Of a stretch of 64,000 nt of DNA, positions 45,684-55,890 are shown in pieces. A model generated the notes under the pieces. It searched no databases. It was not told the origin of the DNA and was given only the letters and a program-made list of their open reading frames with translations. Position 1 is the stretch's first letter. Every line of letters starts with the position of its first letter. This DNA comes from Butyriboletus loyo (Eukaryota; Basidiomycota; Agaricomycetes; Boletales; Boletaceae): NCBI GenBank assembly GCA_038093515.1, contig JBBPSI010000003.1:248001-312000 (forward strand). Direction: 5' to 3'. The translations under genes were made by a program, and so were the position numbers.

Positions 45684-48600
45684 TTAAAGGGGGTGAGATT
45701 GCCACCGATCGCATACCATTTCAACAAAAATCGGTAGCAGTGTTGGAATGTGTCTCAACTCAGGAGGTTGCGTCGTAGCTGCTGCTTTCTTTCTCGGCTT
45801 GCGAGGGGGTCGTCGAGACGATGGCGGTGATGGAAGAGGATCACCACCGGGGCCGTGTTCTGGTGAGGAAGTCAGATGCTCCGTCGAACGTCTCTTGGGA
45901 AGGCTTGCGGAAGAGGTTCCGGGAGGATGGGGTGGAAGCGGCTTATCGAGGTGAACAGGAAGCGCTGTAATCGGCGGAGCGTCTTCTGTGGAGCAAATTT
46001 TGACCAACAGTTTCATCGACTTGACGCTGTGGAGCGAGAGCGACCTCGGCCTTGGGGCTACCGGTTGTGATGGAGTTTCCGGAGGTGTCGATTGAGCCAC
46101 CACCTGAGTTGTCTCAACCCTGAAGGGTGGTAGGTGTATCGTAGAGGAGCCGACAGAGGGAGTCTGCAGATTCTTGTGCATCGGCGCCATGTCCTTTTCA
46201 GTCTCTTCACTATCCGTCTCATACTCGCTGGTGTCCTCGTCACTGGTACCGTCCTCGTCACTATCGGTATCGTCATCATGATCACTATCTTCGTCCTCGT
46301 CGCTTTCTTCTGCGGCAAGTTCATCCACGTTAGCCCTTACCAAGTCATTAAAGTCGAATTCTCTGGCAACACTGTTTATCAACTCCTGTGTTGCCTTGTC
46401 TTCTGCATCCGAGTCCGGCTCCGCACCTTTCCCTTTCTGGACGCGTCTAAACCTGCTCCTGAGCTTTTCTTCATGAGCGATCTTGTTTAGGTAATTCCAG
46501 TGTATCACCTTGTCGACTTCTTCCATGATCGTTGCCCTCTCTTGACCTCCCGCAGGCAGTACTGTCTCGAGTACAATCTTGTTCCCTTGTCCACCAAGGC
46601 CGGACGCACCGATGCCCTCACGAATCGCGGTGAGGAATCGCTCGACCCATTTCATGAGACTGTCAAAGAGACCTTGACCCTTGGAATGGACCTTGTGCAC
46701 AAAGGAGTAAAACGATTGCTCGTGCCGATTCACGAGATCAATGAAAGCTTGCACAGTAGAAGAGGGGTCTGACTGTGAGACTAGATAAAAGAGTGGAATG
46801 AGTGGAAAAGCATGACGGCATTAGAACCAACTCACGATCTTCTGTCTGTTCGACTGTGCGGATGAGGTCATCGATAAAGTTCTGCAAGTCCCCTAGCGAT
46901 TCTGCGATGCTCGCTGCTCTGTACACTTGAGCAAGCGGCGTGTAAAAGATAGTGATGATGTCCTTGAGCAATTCTGCTGCAACGCCCTATATATCAGATG
47001 AGTGAGCGACCGGCGGTGCGCGACGCAATAAATCTCGCCTCAAAAATGAGCGCAATCAATTGTTCCCGATCCCTCAGCCTCGAGTATAACTTGGTGAGGA
47101 CCCTCAGATCCTCATACAGCCAAGCCTCTTCGTCATTGGGTCCTTCGTCGCTATCGCTCCCGTCTCCCTTGCCCCTCCCCTGACGTTCCCTCTCAGCCAT
47201 CCATGCTGCCCACTTCCTCCATGCCCTGTCCACCCGCACTGCAAGGGACTTGGATAACATTGGTTCCTCGCCTCCCATCAGAACGACCCTCAAAAAGTGG
47301 GTACGTTCAAGCTGTGCATTCACGTGGTACATCTCCTGGATTTCACGAGGGGCATAGATGAACAGGCGAACTTTCTCGCAAAGAACAGGAGAATCTATCT
47401 TGGCGGATACGTGTTCAACGTAGGCGTTCAAGGATCTGACTTCTTCAGTGAGGGAAGAAGTGAAGATGCTACATTTCATTTTAATGAGGGAAAGCAGCGT
47501 CAGCAAACAAGAAACATACCGTTGAAGGAGGCTACGGCCGCCAAAGGGCTGTGCGAGAAAGATGTCGAGGATACTTCGTATCATCGCCACTGGGTTACTT
47601 ATCCTGAGAGTCGCCTTGAGAAGGAAATAGGGCATGAGCCCATGAATGCGTTTCAGACTTGCAAATGTCTCTGAAGAGTTGTCAGAAGCCACGAACGTCT
47701 GGAATATCGTCGATGCCAATCTGTAGTGAGCATGGAGGAGACAAGTAAGGTCGAGGGGGCGGTGGGTAGGGAAGGGAGACAGACGAAATCCTCGCCCACT
47801 CCAGGACGGCCTGGTAATTCTCTGGCAATTGTCTAACATGTGGGGTGATCTTGATAATTGCAAAAATATGGCTAAGACCATCTAGGCGGCGATAGATTAG
47901 CTTGAAAGAGGACGACTGTCAAGAGACATCACCTCTTCCGACGATCTCGCCCTTGACAGCCCTGACGGCTTCTCTGAGTTGATCGACCCTCGCACCGATC
48001 TCGCGCACAAATTCTTTCCTAGCTTGTTCCCTAACGCGATCAGCGTCTTCTCTGCGTCGGGAATCTTCTTGTTCCTGCGGGGAAAGCCTGGTAGGTCCGC
48101 TGAGGAGGAATGAACGGAGGACGGGGGAAGAGGAGAAAGGTGGGGTTGCGAGCAAGGTGTGGATGTAAGCGCGGAGAGTGAGGCGGTTCTTCTCTCTAGA
48201 AAGACGGGGTGGTGGATGTTCACTATTCGACCGAGTGATATAAAAGTTGCCGGGGAGAGCGAGATCCGAGTCCGATAAGGGGTTCTCATGGGGGAATGTA
48301 GGGTCCGATGGTAAGGCGGTGGTGGGAGAGATGGGGACATCGACCGCTGTGCGGTCCTTGGGGGGTGGTGATGGCACGATAGAGTCGGGGTGGGCTTTGC
48401 GAAGCTGGAAAGTGTGAGAGGGTAGATGAAGAGGGGAATACAGGACAGACCTCGTCTGCAAGCGTCCTGAAATCGCCGTAGCGGCGGGAAACGCACACAT
48501 GTCTGTCATGCGAGAGGGTTGTGCGAATGAGGAACTCCTAGGGGAGGGGGGGGTTCGAACGTTGCGAGGAATGAGAAGAGGGAGCATACCTCGTGCACAC

Positions 48601-49216
48601 GAGACCGGACGCGGCCCCTGTCGATTACTGTGCGGACAGAGACGACGTTCACATGAAAGAGGCTGGAGCGGGGGTTGTGCTTTGCGAGGCGCTTGTTGAC
48701 TGCACGCTCGAGGGACTGGAGGTCAGCCTGAGAGAGTCTGAGGACGTCCTCTTGTTCGTCAAGTTTGATGGCGGAAGTGAGGAACATTGCGAGATTGCGC
48801 TCAACCTTGGCGATGAGTTTGCGGGGAGGGGGATCCTGTGAATTGGAGTCATCGAGGAGGATGGATGGGGAGAGATTGCGTGCGAGGACGCTGTCGACAA
48901 AGGGCTGGAGCTTGTCGGAGTAAAAGTTGTTTGGGGCGGCGGCCAAGAAGGGGAAGGAGAGGACAAAGTGGCGGAAGATGTACTTGAGAAAGGGGAGATC
49001 GAGCCTGGTGGTGCGCGAGCGGGGTGGTGCGAAGGGGGGGCCGAGGTAGGCGAGGGTGGAGGCATTGTCGGCGGGTGCAGAGGTGAGATCGGCGAGCTCT
49101 CTGCGGAGCTGGAGGAGGACGAGGGACTTTTTGAGGTAGTGGGCGCGGAGCGGGGTGAGTTCGGGGGGCGGGTCGGGGAGGGCGCGGGAGGGACGGGGCG
49201 GTGGTGGACGGGACAT
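45684..49216 (-). CDS. PXB-PX-DUF3818 protein (Lec1-like lipid-binding)
   Basis: Eight exons, complement of 45684-46780, 46836-46986, 47039-47435, 47520-47720, 47785-47881, 47933-48404, 48451-48537 and 48590-49216, give 1,042 aa. The N-terminus is the PX-associated (PXB) domain (ELTPLRAHYLKKSLVLLQLR, LDLPFLKYIFRHFVLSFPFL). The PX domain follows with EFLIRTTLSHDRH, VSRRYGDFRTLADELRKAHP and a basic RLSREKNRLTLRAYIHTLL. A DUF3818-type helical region spans VRQLPENYQAVLEWARI, SLKRIHGLMPYFLLKATLRI, KTRVD, LLKDIITIFYTPLAQVYRAA and the long C-terminal exon, which ends in an acidic (SDEDEDSDHDDDTD) and Pro-rich tail. Yeast Lec1 (YPR097W) has this arrangement and affects lipid distribution. Intron 46987-47038 has a GC donor (GAG|GCGAGA). 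Confidence 0.88.
46987..47038 (-). other. GC-AG intron in the PX protein
   Basis: Donor GAG|GCGAGA, acceptor ATATAG, 52 bp. No GT gives a usable intron; splicing restores ALIFE|GVAAELLKDII in the DUF3818 region. Confidence 0.7.
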
Positions 49217-49258
49217 GGAAGAGAGGAGGGAGGTCGATTACGTCATACATAATACGGG

Positions 49259-49890
49259 CTACTGGCTATTGGGGGTATACACTTTATGGCCCTGATACGT
49301 CCTGTTGGGCTCGTCGAGCAGCTTTTTGAGCTTCCCGGCGACCTCCTTGACACCCTGACGACACTCTTCCATCCCGCGCCAGGTCGCTGCGACGCTCCAA
49401 CACTCGGAGCAGGCCTTGGACGCCTCGTTTACCGTGTCGAGCTCGAGCTCACCGCGGTGGTGGAGGACGACGACGAGGTCGACAAGCCTGTTGAAGCCAG
49501 TCTGCCATGTTGTGATGCCCCCATCGGGGTTAGTGGAGGCGTCGGTGACGAGGTAGGAGGAGGCGAGACCGATGGCGCGTCGGAGGACGGCCTGGTCGAT
49601 TGCACCCGCGTCGCGGGTCATCTTGGCGAGGACGCTGAGGACGAATTGAGCATAGTCGGTCGGGTAGTTCTGTCCCTAAGCGGGTGTGAGCGTGGGTGTA
49701 GTAGGAGACGAGACGGACATTCCTGCATGTGTATCTGGATGGGGGGGAACATGGCAGCGTTTATGAGAAAGGCAGACGGGTCCATGCTGGTTAAAGGTGT
49801 TGGCGAGGAGAGGACTTGCCTTTGAACGTTTGATGTCGCGGTGGTTGTCAACCACAAATCGTTCTTCTGATCCCGCCCCAAATTGAACTA
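49259..49890 (-). CDS. Small conserved-looking protein, unknown; 5' end uncertain
   Basis: The last exon (49259-49675, 139 codons) is clearly coding in GC3 and has no stops: FVLSVLAKMTRDAGAIDQAV, SSYLVTDASTNPDGGITTWQ, TGFNRLVDLVVVLHHRGELE, ACSECWSVAATWRGMEECRQ. A possible upstream path is a 16-nt exon (49719-49734), then a GC-AG intron with donor AG|GCAAGT (49735-49819), then an exon with GRDQKNDLWLTTTATSNVQR up to about 49890. That path is in frame but I found no ATG for it before the divergent CCDC47 start at 49907. No family was recognised; mostly helical, no signal peptide or membrane span. The start needs transcript data. Confidence 0.55.
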
Positions 49891-49906
49891 GAACATACCT
49901 CACTCC

Positions 49907-51231
49907 ATGTCTCTTCTCGCCTTCTTCTCCCCTCCTCCCCCCCTCCTCTCCGACGACTACTCTGGCACTCAGTTCCGCTGGCGTTTCCTCGTTCTCAGAC
50001 CCGCCCGTCAGTCTCTTCTTTCCTTCTCTTCGTCCGTCTCTCATTTCTCCCCAGTTTTCGTCACACAGGCCTGTCTCCTCCTCGCCATCCTCCTCTATCT
50101 CGCCCTCGCACTCTACGGCAAGCATCGCAACCAGCGCAACGCCAACGCCCTCTACAACGCCCTCCGCCCCCTCCTCGTCCATAACTTCTCCGCCCCCGCC
50201 TCCTCCTCGGGCCTTATCTCAGATGGCCAAACCGACTTTTTCGTCTTCTCCACAGGCAGGCGCGCCCTCGCCTCACTCCACACCGTCCTTTCCCTCCTCC
50301 CCCGCCAGGACCCCCTCCATTTGCTCTTCCAGTTCATCTGGCAGCTCTACGACCTCCGCTACCACCCCCGCGACCACCTCTCCCTCCACTTTCTCCTCGA
50401 CCCCGACGCGGCCGCTGCACTCCCAGACTTTGTATGGGCCATCGTAAACAAGTCCGAGCTCACCACTATCAAGGACAATCGCTGGGATCTCGTCCGTCTG
50501 TTTCCTTGCTCTCTTTCATATACTCACTCTTTTCACAGACATTCACTCGCACCACCGAACATCCCTCTCTCCCTCCCCCCTTCTCTCTCATGTCCGAGTT
50601 TGCAGACGTCTCCGACGCCCTCTTCAAACTTCATCTCAGCCCCTCCACCACCCTCTCCACCCTCCTCACAACGCCCCCCTTCCTCACCTATCTCCGCTCC
50701 CTCTCCATAACTGACCAGCCCCACGAAAGACCCCATTCAGCTACCTCCTATGGCGCACAGAAACACTCCACCAAGCGCGTCCTCCTCGACATCAACCTTC
50801 CCGATTCCCAACACGCCAACGATATCCTCCCCCTCGTCGACGCCGTCTTTGCTCTCGTCGATCTATTGGCTGCCGGAAAAGTCGTTTTGCGCCCAGAGAC
50901 AAGGACAAAGCTCAAAAAGGTGAGAGAAGACGTCGAAAAGGACATCAAAGAGGAAGATGTCAAGGAAAAGAGGGAGGAGGTCTGTCTTTCTCTTCATACC
51001 ATTATCCACTCTCCTCATCCTTGCTCTAGGCTGCCGAAGAGAAAAAGGCCGCCAAACGCAAGGCCGAGCAAGGCAGGATCGCAAACCTTGGCCCCGCCGA
51101 GCAGAAAAAGGTTCTTGTTCTTCTCTCTCTCTCATCTTCCCTTCCGTCTCACGTTCCGATCCCAGCTTCTCGAGCGCACCCACAAACGTGCTATGAGAAA
51201 ATCCCAGGGAAAGGTTGTCCGCAAGGCATAG
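49907..51231 (+). CDS. CCDC47 (DUF1682) homologue, ER membrane protein
   Basis: Five exons, 49907-50006, 50055-50491, 50539-50979, 51030-51110 and 51166-51231, give 374 aa. One membrane span (ACLLLAILLYLALALYG) is followed by YNALRPLLVHNFS, TDFFVFSTGRRALASLHTVL, RQDPLHLLFQFIWQLYDLRY, FVWAIVNKSELTTIKDNRWD, EFADVSDALFKL, then a charged helix RPETRTKLKKVREDVEKDIK and the basic end RTHKRAMRKSQGKVVRKA. This order and the KxQGKVVRK end fit CCDC47, part of the PAT/multipass translocon assembly in animals. It is shorter than human CCDC47 (483 aa): the Asp/Glu-rich lumenal part is missing. The first intron (48 bp) is a multiple of three, so retention keeps the frame. Confidence 0.88.
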
Positions 51232-51390
51232 CTCACCTTCATTCCTTGCCCCTTGTCTCCAGTGGGAACATAATTTTTGCTACATCCTAGTTTCAGTTTT
51301 TCAATCATAGAGTTGCATGTTTAAAACCGTCCTTCATGTGTGATGATTCTCCACAAGTACATGCCCCGACGTCTAATAGGTAATGATAGA

Positions 51391-52149
51391 TCAAGACCCA
51401 CCAGCCCCAACGCGACCGTCCCCCAGAATCGCACCAGGTGAAGGTTCCGTCGTAGCAGGCACACTTGGCCCACCCACATCCGATTCACCTTTCACGATCC
51501 CCAATCTTGCTCCCCAACTCATAAACACTCGCAACAACCACATCGGACCCATCGCCTCCCCGGTCTCCCCCTCTTCCGGACCATCTCCCAGCGCACCCTT
51601 GTTCTCGATGCCGGATTCCCGCTCGCTCTCTGTCTCATCTTCACCCTCCGAACGTTCTCCTTCCGCGACGATCGCCCTCTCTTCTTCCGCCTCCGATTCC
51701 GTTCGTCCCAAGGCATCCACAGGACACTCTGTGCCATCAAGTCTCCACTGAGACGTCCATCGCCGTCGTCCCTTGCCCTTGCCCGTCCTTCGTCCCCTAG
51801 GACCCGTCTCCTTCTCGACCGCGCTGGGTCCGTGTCCGCCAACGCCCAATACATTCTCCCTCCCAAACACGACGCTTCGCAACTCCCATACCTTCCTCCT
51901 CACCTCCCTTGTTGAAGCCCACATTTCGTCCACTCTCAGCTGCGCAGCTTCATACTGGAGGGCTGGCACAGGCGGAACTACCGGAAGCGCATGAAGCGCA
52001 GCCACAACAGGCGTGAGGCCAGGTGGAGTGTGGGCTTGGAATGCAGCCGGCAGTGATGTAGGCAAGGTGGGTGAGATCGCAGTCGTGGGGGACGCAGCAG
52101 CTGGGTCAACCGGCGCAGCAGGACAGTGAGAGGTGAGCGCGTCGATCAT
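51391..52149 (-). CDS. Low-complexity hypothetical protein
   Basis: A single open frame of 252 codons from ATG 52149. The first half is Ala/Pro-rich (PTTAISPTLPTSLPAAFQAH), then a helical piece (LQYEAAQLRVDEMWASTREV, RRKVWELRSVVFGRENVLG), a basic run RRTGKGKGRRRW, an acidic Glu/Ser run, and a short hydrophobic helix (MGPMWLLRVFMSWGARLGI) before a Gly-rich end. No family was recognised. The codon third positions are GC-rich like neighbouring genes. A competing plus-strand frame (51383-51751) is shorter and looks like its shadow. The C-terminal hydrophobic helix might be a membrane anchor. Confidence 0.55.
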   Translation of the reverse strand: MIDALTSHCPAAPVDPAAASPTTAISPTLPTSLPAAFQAHTPPGLTPVVAALHALPVVPPVPALQYEAAQLRVDEMWASTREVRRKVWELRSVVFGRENVLGVGGHGPSAVEKETGPRGRRTGKGKGRRRWTSQWRLDGTECPVDALGRTESEAEEERAIVAEGERSEGEDETESERESGIENKGALGDGPEEGETGEAMGPMWLLRVFMSWGARLGIVKGESDVGGPSVPATTEPSPGAILGDGRVGAGGS

Positions 52150-52851
52150 GGGTTTATGTGCTGTATGTGCATTGCGGAGCGCCGTTGAAGCATGGGCAAG
52201 GGTCCCCGTAAGGTACTACTCGCCGGGTCAATTTAAAAGGCTGGTACTGAGAATGAAAACAGTGCCCAAACCTCGAGACACTTTACAACCCCTTCCAGAT
52301 GTGCCTCTCGCCTCCGCATCGTAAGAATTTGTCCGCACAGCTCGACATCGATGCGCATCCAGTCCGTACGCAGCACAGGTATGTGCTGCACGGAAGGAAG
52401 ACCATGAAATGTGTGTCTTTTCGTCAGTCAACAGATCACATCTCAGCGATCAACTTTGGCAAACGCATTCAAGGAGACACACCGTCTGGTCCGACGCAGA
52501 CCCATTCTGCTTCCCTTCTTTGCGACGTCTTCTTGTGGAGCCCGTGCTTTCCACCACACCTCTTGACGGCCTCCTATCATACGGTCCCATTCGTTCTGGG
52601 TCGAAACCTTTCGTCCCCTTTCGCCTACCCCGCTGTCATAGCCATGCCTTCGCAACCCCAGAGAGTCGCCAGGTCGTTGCTCATTCTCGGTGCCAACGAG
52701 GTTGGCAGAACTAATGTCCGTGGAGGCACCGAGAGTGAAAAGGTTGTGAGTGCGAGAGATGGCTGGGGACCGAAAGGTTCATTGGTGGTAAATCGATAAA
52801 CCTTGCGCAAGCCGTCGAACAACGTACATGCGGGTGACACCTGCCCACTAC
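52150..52851. other. about 700 bp with no supported gene
   Basis: The gap lies between two minus-strand genes. It holds the promoter of the low-complexity gene and the 3' flank of the STB6-like gene. Open frames on both strands (for example 52299-52799 plus and 52625-52897 minus) have no recognised motif. The minus frame could be an alternative 3' end of the STB6-like gene. Confidence 0.4.
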
Positions 52852-55596
52852 TCAAGAGTTCGTCCTCATCTCCATTATCACTGCGCTTAGGAGTCAAGAA
52901 TGATTCGAAAACATGAGCAACTAAGTAGAGACTTACTGTGACAGAACGACAGCAGGAACTCCGAGACCTCGAAGCTCTGAGGCTGGGTGCACATGCCCTG
53001 ACGATGACGACTGCGTGGACAGTGGGATGGCAACAGACGACGCACGTCCCCCAAATTTAACGGGAGACGAAAGGTCGACCGATTTCTTGGAGCGGTTGAT
53101 TCTGTGTGCATCAATACAAAGTTTGCTCCATAATGATACTCGAAAACTCACCCTGTCCACATTTCGAGTCGTTTCTGCACCCTACCCGACCATGCCCCTC
53201 CAAAAGCCAGTTCGTCGTCACCAAGGTTCTTCATCACGGGGTCATCCACGTCGCTCGATGTGAGTCTATCCTTCTCCTTCTCCCAACTCCTATCTATCTC
53301 CCTCTCGCGATCTATACCCCTCCCTTCCACACGTTCTCGCATCCTTCCGAGGACCTCGACCTTACCAGACCACAACGCCCTCAAGCTACCCCCGACTCTT
53401 TCCTTCTCATCCGTGCGTTCCTTGACGTATTCCCCATCCTTGCCCAATTTCTCCTGGTCTCGTTCCCTCTCTACATCCTTTCCCTTTTCACGTTCCTTGT
53501 CGCGCCCGCGCTCGCGGCCACTGACAATCTCCCGAATGAACACTCCCAAATCAGTGGTAGGTACACCGACAGAACCTGGTCCACCTCCCGACCCACTCAC
53601 ACCCACTCGCCCTACCAGTCCCATAACGCGCCCCCCAAGCCATTTCCTCTCCTCGTCCGTCGCGTCAGAGTCGGAGGTTGGATCCAGTTTCGACAGGATA
53701 ACACGATGGACCTTTCGGGAGTCCGAATGTCGGAGTTTAGCATCATGTTGGGAAAGCAATGACTTGTGCAAGGCGAGTGTGAGATAGATAATGGTTGTGG
53801 GCACGATAGGGTTAGGGACGGTAGTCGAGAAATGCGTCAAAGGAGAGTGGAGGGGGGGGCTGCTCGTCGAGGAAGCAGACTTTATCGTCGATGAAGTGAT
53901 TGGAGGAGTGAATGGCCGGTTTGGTATGGCAGGCGACGCGTTCAACGAGAGGTTTCCGCTTCCAAGCCCCGGATTGGAGTTCCCGGGTTGCACGGACATG
54001 GTCAGAGTTGGGAGTCTCTGTGTGCTACCATTGCTCGCGATGGTCTGGGAGTGTACCCACGACGACAAAACATGTAGTAGCTCGTGTGGATGAAGAAAGG
54101 GATCCTTGGTGACGGTCGGTACCCAGGCTGCAAGCTTGTTACGCGTCGAAAGAACGAACGATAGAAGCGCAGCGATAACGCTGGGATCTGCGATACGCTC
54201 TGTCGACTGTACTCGGGTGTGTTGGCATGATCGCACAGTACCACAATGCAAGTAAATACCCACCTCTAAGCCAACCAAACTTTCGCCAATCTCGGCGACC
54301 CATCTACGTAATCCATCAATAGTTACATCACACAGCAACCCATCAAAGGTTGCTGCCGAGGTGTACGAAGACGTCAAGGGAAACATGCCACATATCGCAA
54401 GTGCTGCCTGTAGGAACTTGACAAGCTCAAGCACATAGGTCGTAAAGTGTGGATGGCGTGATGGTCCTGGCGTGACAACGGCACCGGTCTGCGATGCATT
54501 GGGATGGGTGGGGTTAATAACATTCATTGGGTAAGATGACGAAGAAGGCAGTGTCGAGGCTTCGAGAACAGAAGACGGAAGCGCGGTGATAGGTTGTGAG
54601 TGCGTCCGCGTGTGTGTGCGAGAATGCGATTTGGATCGAAAGGCACCAGTAGGTGGTGGTCCATCGGACAGGAAATACGTTGACTTGAACCGATCTTTCG
54701 TTGTATCGCTACCAAGAAGGCTTGGTCGAGTATGTCCACGGAGAAAGGACATATGAGTACCTTGGTTCCTCGAGGGTGACTGCACTCCGACCACTACACC
54801 CCATGCGAAGCAGATTGATATTCGAATAGAGCCGTTCTTGCGCAGCGAGGAAGTCGCCATTAGGAATGTGCACGATGGTGTAGTCGGAGCGGAAGTGAGC
54901 GAGGGAAGTCACCATGAGTGTTCCCTGTGGTGTCTATTCATCCATGAGCACACGCATTATGGAAGAGCACATGTGAAGCTCTCACTTCTCTGGGCCTTGC
55001 ACCGTCCTGTTTGCGCAAGTGTTGTACAGCTGCCTTGAACTCGGCTTCGGCCTCCGCAAGGGACATGGTTGAGACAGGACTGAGCGTAGTCACAACGATC
55101 TGGCGCAAGCGTTCGTCAAGCACGAGATGAAACGTGGTCAGTGCTGGGACGTGCCTTGTGCGAAGGATCACCGGTGTACACTGTCAGCACGGTCACTGGT
55201 CGCGTACGCTCCGCTATCCTGAAGGACCGTCGGACGACAAGCCCTACGAACCGATGCACGTACTCACCACTTCTCAACGGCATACACCTGGTAACCTACG
55301 AGCTCCATTCGCTCGACAACGATCTCGAACCGGCACTTGCGCCCAATCCAGCGTTCTCCATCTGTAACCTCGCCCTGCTCGCTGCTCCAAATCCCCGGAA
55401 AGGATGCAAGACCAGATTTGTCCACGGAGGTAGCCGTGGAGCCTGAGCGGGAACGCACACCAGATAATCTGCCGGTCGTGGGTTTCACGCGTGGAGAGCG
55501 GGTCGGTAGGACAGAAGGTGAGGAAGGCGTTGGGTGCGGTGTTGGCGAGCGGACTGTTGGCATTAACAGACGCAATGGCCCGCTCGACCTCGCCAT
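52852..55596 (-). CDS. STB6-like N-terminal domain protein
   Basis: Eight exons, complement of 52852-52885, 52937-53101, 53152-54206, 54264-54720, 54761-54924, 54986-55099, 55155-55218 and 55268-55596, give about 793 aa. After a Ser/Pro head comes the STB6-type start: GYQVYAVEKWIAERTRPVTV, LTVYTGDPSHK, IVVTTLSPVSTM, EAEAEFKAAVQHLRKQDGAR, TLMVTSLAHFRSDYTIVHIP, then GCSGRSAVTLEEPS and DRFKSTYFLSDG. The middle has FTTYVLELVKFLQAALAICG and FDGLLCDVTIDGLRRWVAEI; the rest is Ser/Gly/Glu-Arg-rich. Yeast Stb2/Stb6 bind the Sin3 repressor, but function in basidiomycetes is unknown. The intron 55100-55154 has a GC donor (AAG|GCACGT). The last exon, ending RTNS at 52852, is uncertain; another frame stays open for longer. 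Confidence 0.8.
55100..55154 (-). other. GC-AG intron in the STB6-like gene
   Basis: Donor AAG|GCACGT, acceptor GCGCCAG, 55 bp. Splicing joins GDPSHK to IVVTTLSPV, the usual run of this domain; without it the frame closes. Confidence 0.75.
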
Positions 55597-55890
55597 GACA
55601 AGTAGACAATCGCAGTCACCCTCAGGCCGGGTTACATTAAATGTGACGTCTGTGTGACGGTTCGTGACAGCAATGTAACTCTATCAATAAGAGTCACGCT
55701 CGCAGACTACCACTACACGAACATGCAACAAATGCAAAAGAAAAATAAAAAAGACGAGTGAGGTGATGCACAATGCTGAAAGATGGGATAAAGTTAACAA
55801 TGGTAGATGATGACTGAATGATAGCCTAGTGTGATCGCAGAGAACTGTGGATTACATACAAGACAAAGATGGGAACTCATGTGGTGGCAT

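Noticed and set aside
52299..52799. 166-codon plus-strand open frame
   Set aside because: Cys/His/Ser-rich translation without any domain; sits in the 3' flank of the STB6-like gene. Transcript data could change this.
54264..54860. Methionine at 54860 as start of a separate gene
   Set aside because: The frame before the 40 bp intron 54721-54760 belongs to another exon; the true exon 5 begins SLLGSDTTKDRF and follows GCSGRSAVTLEEP of exon 4.
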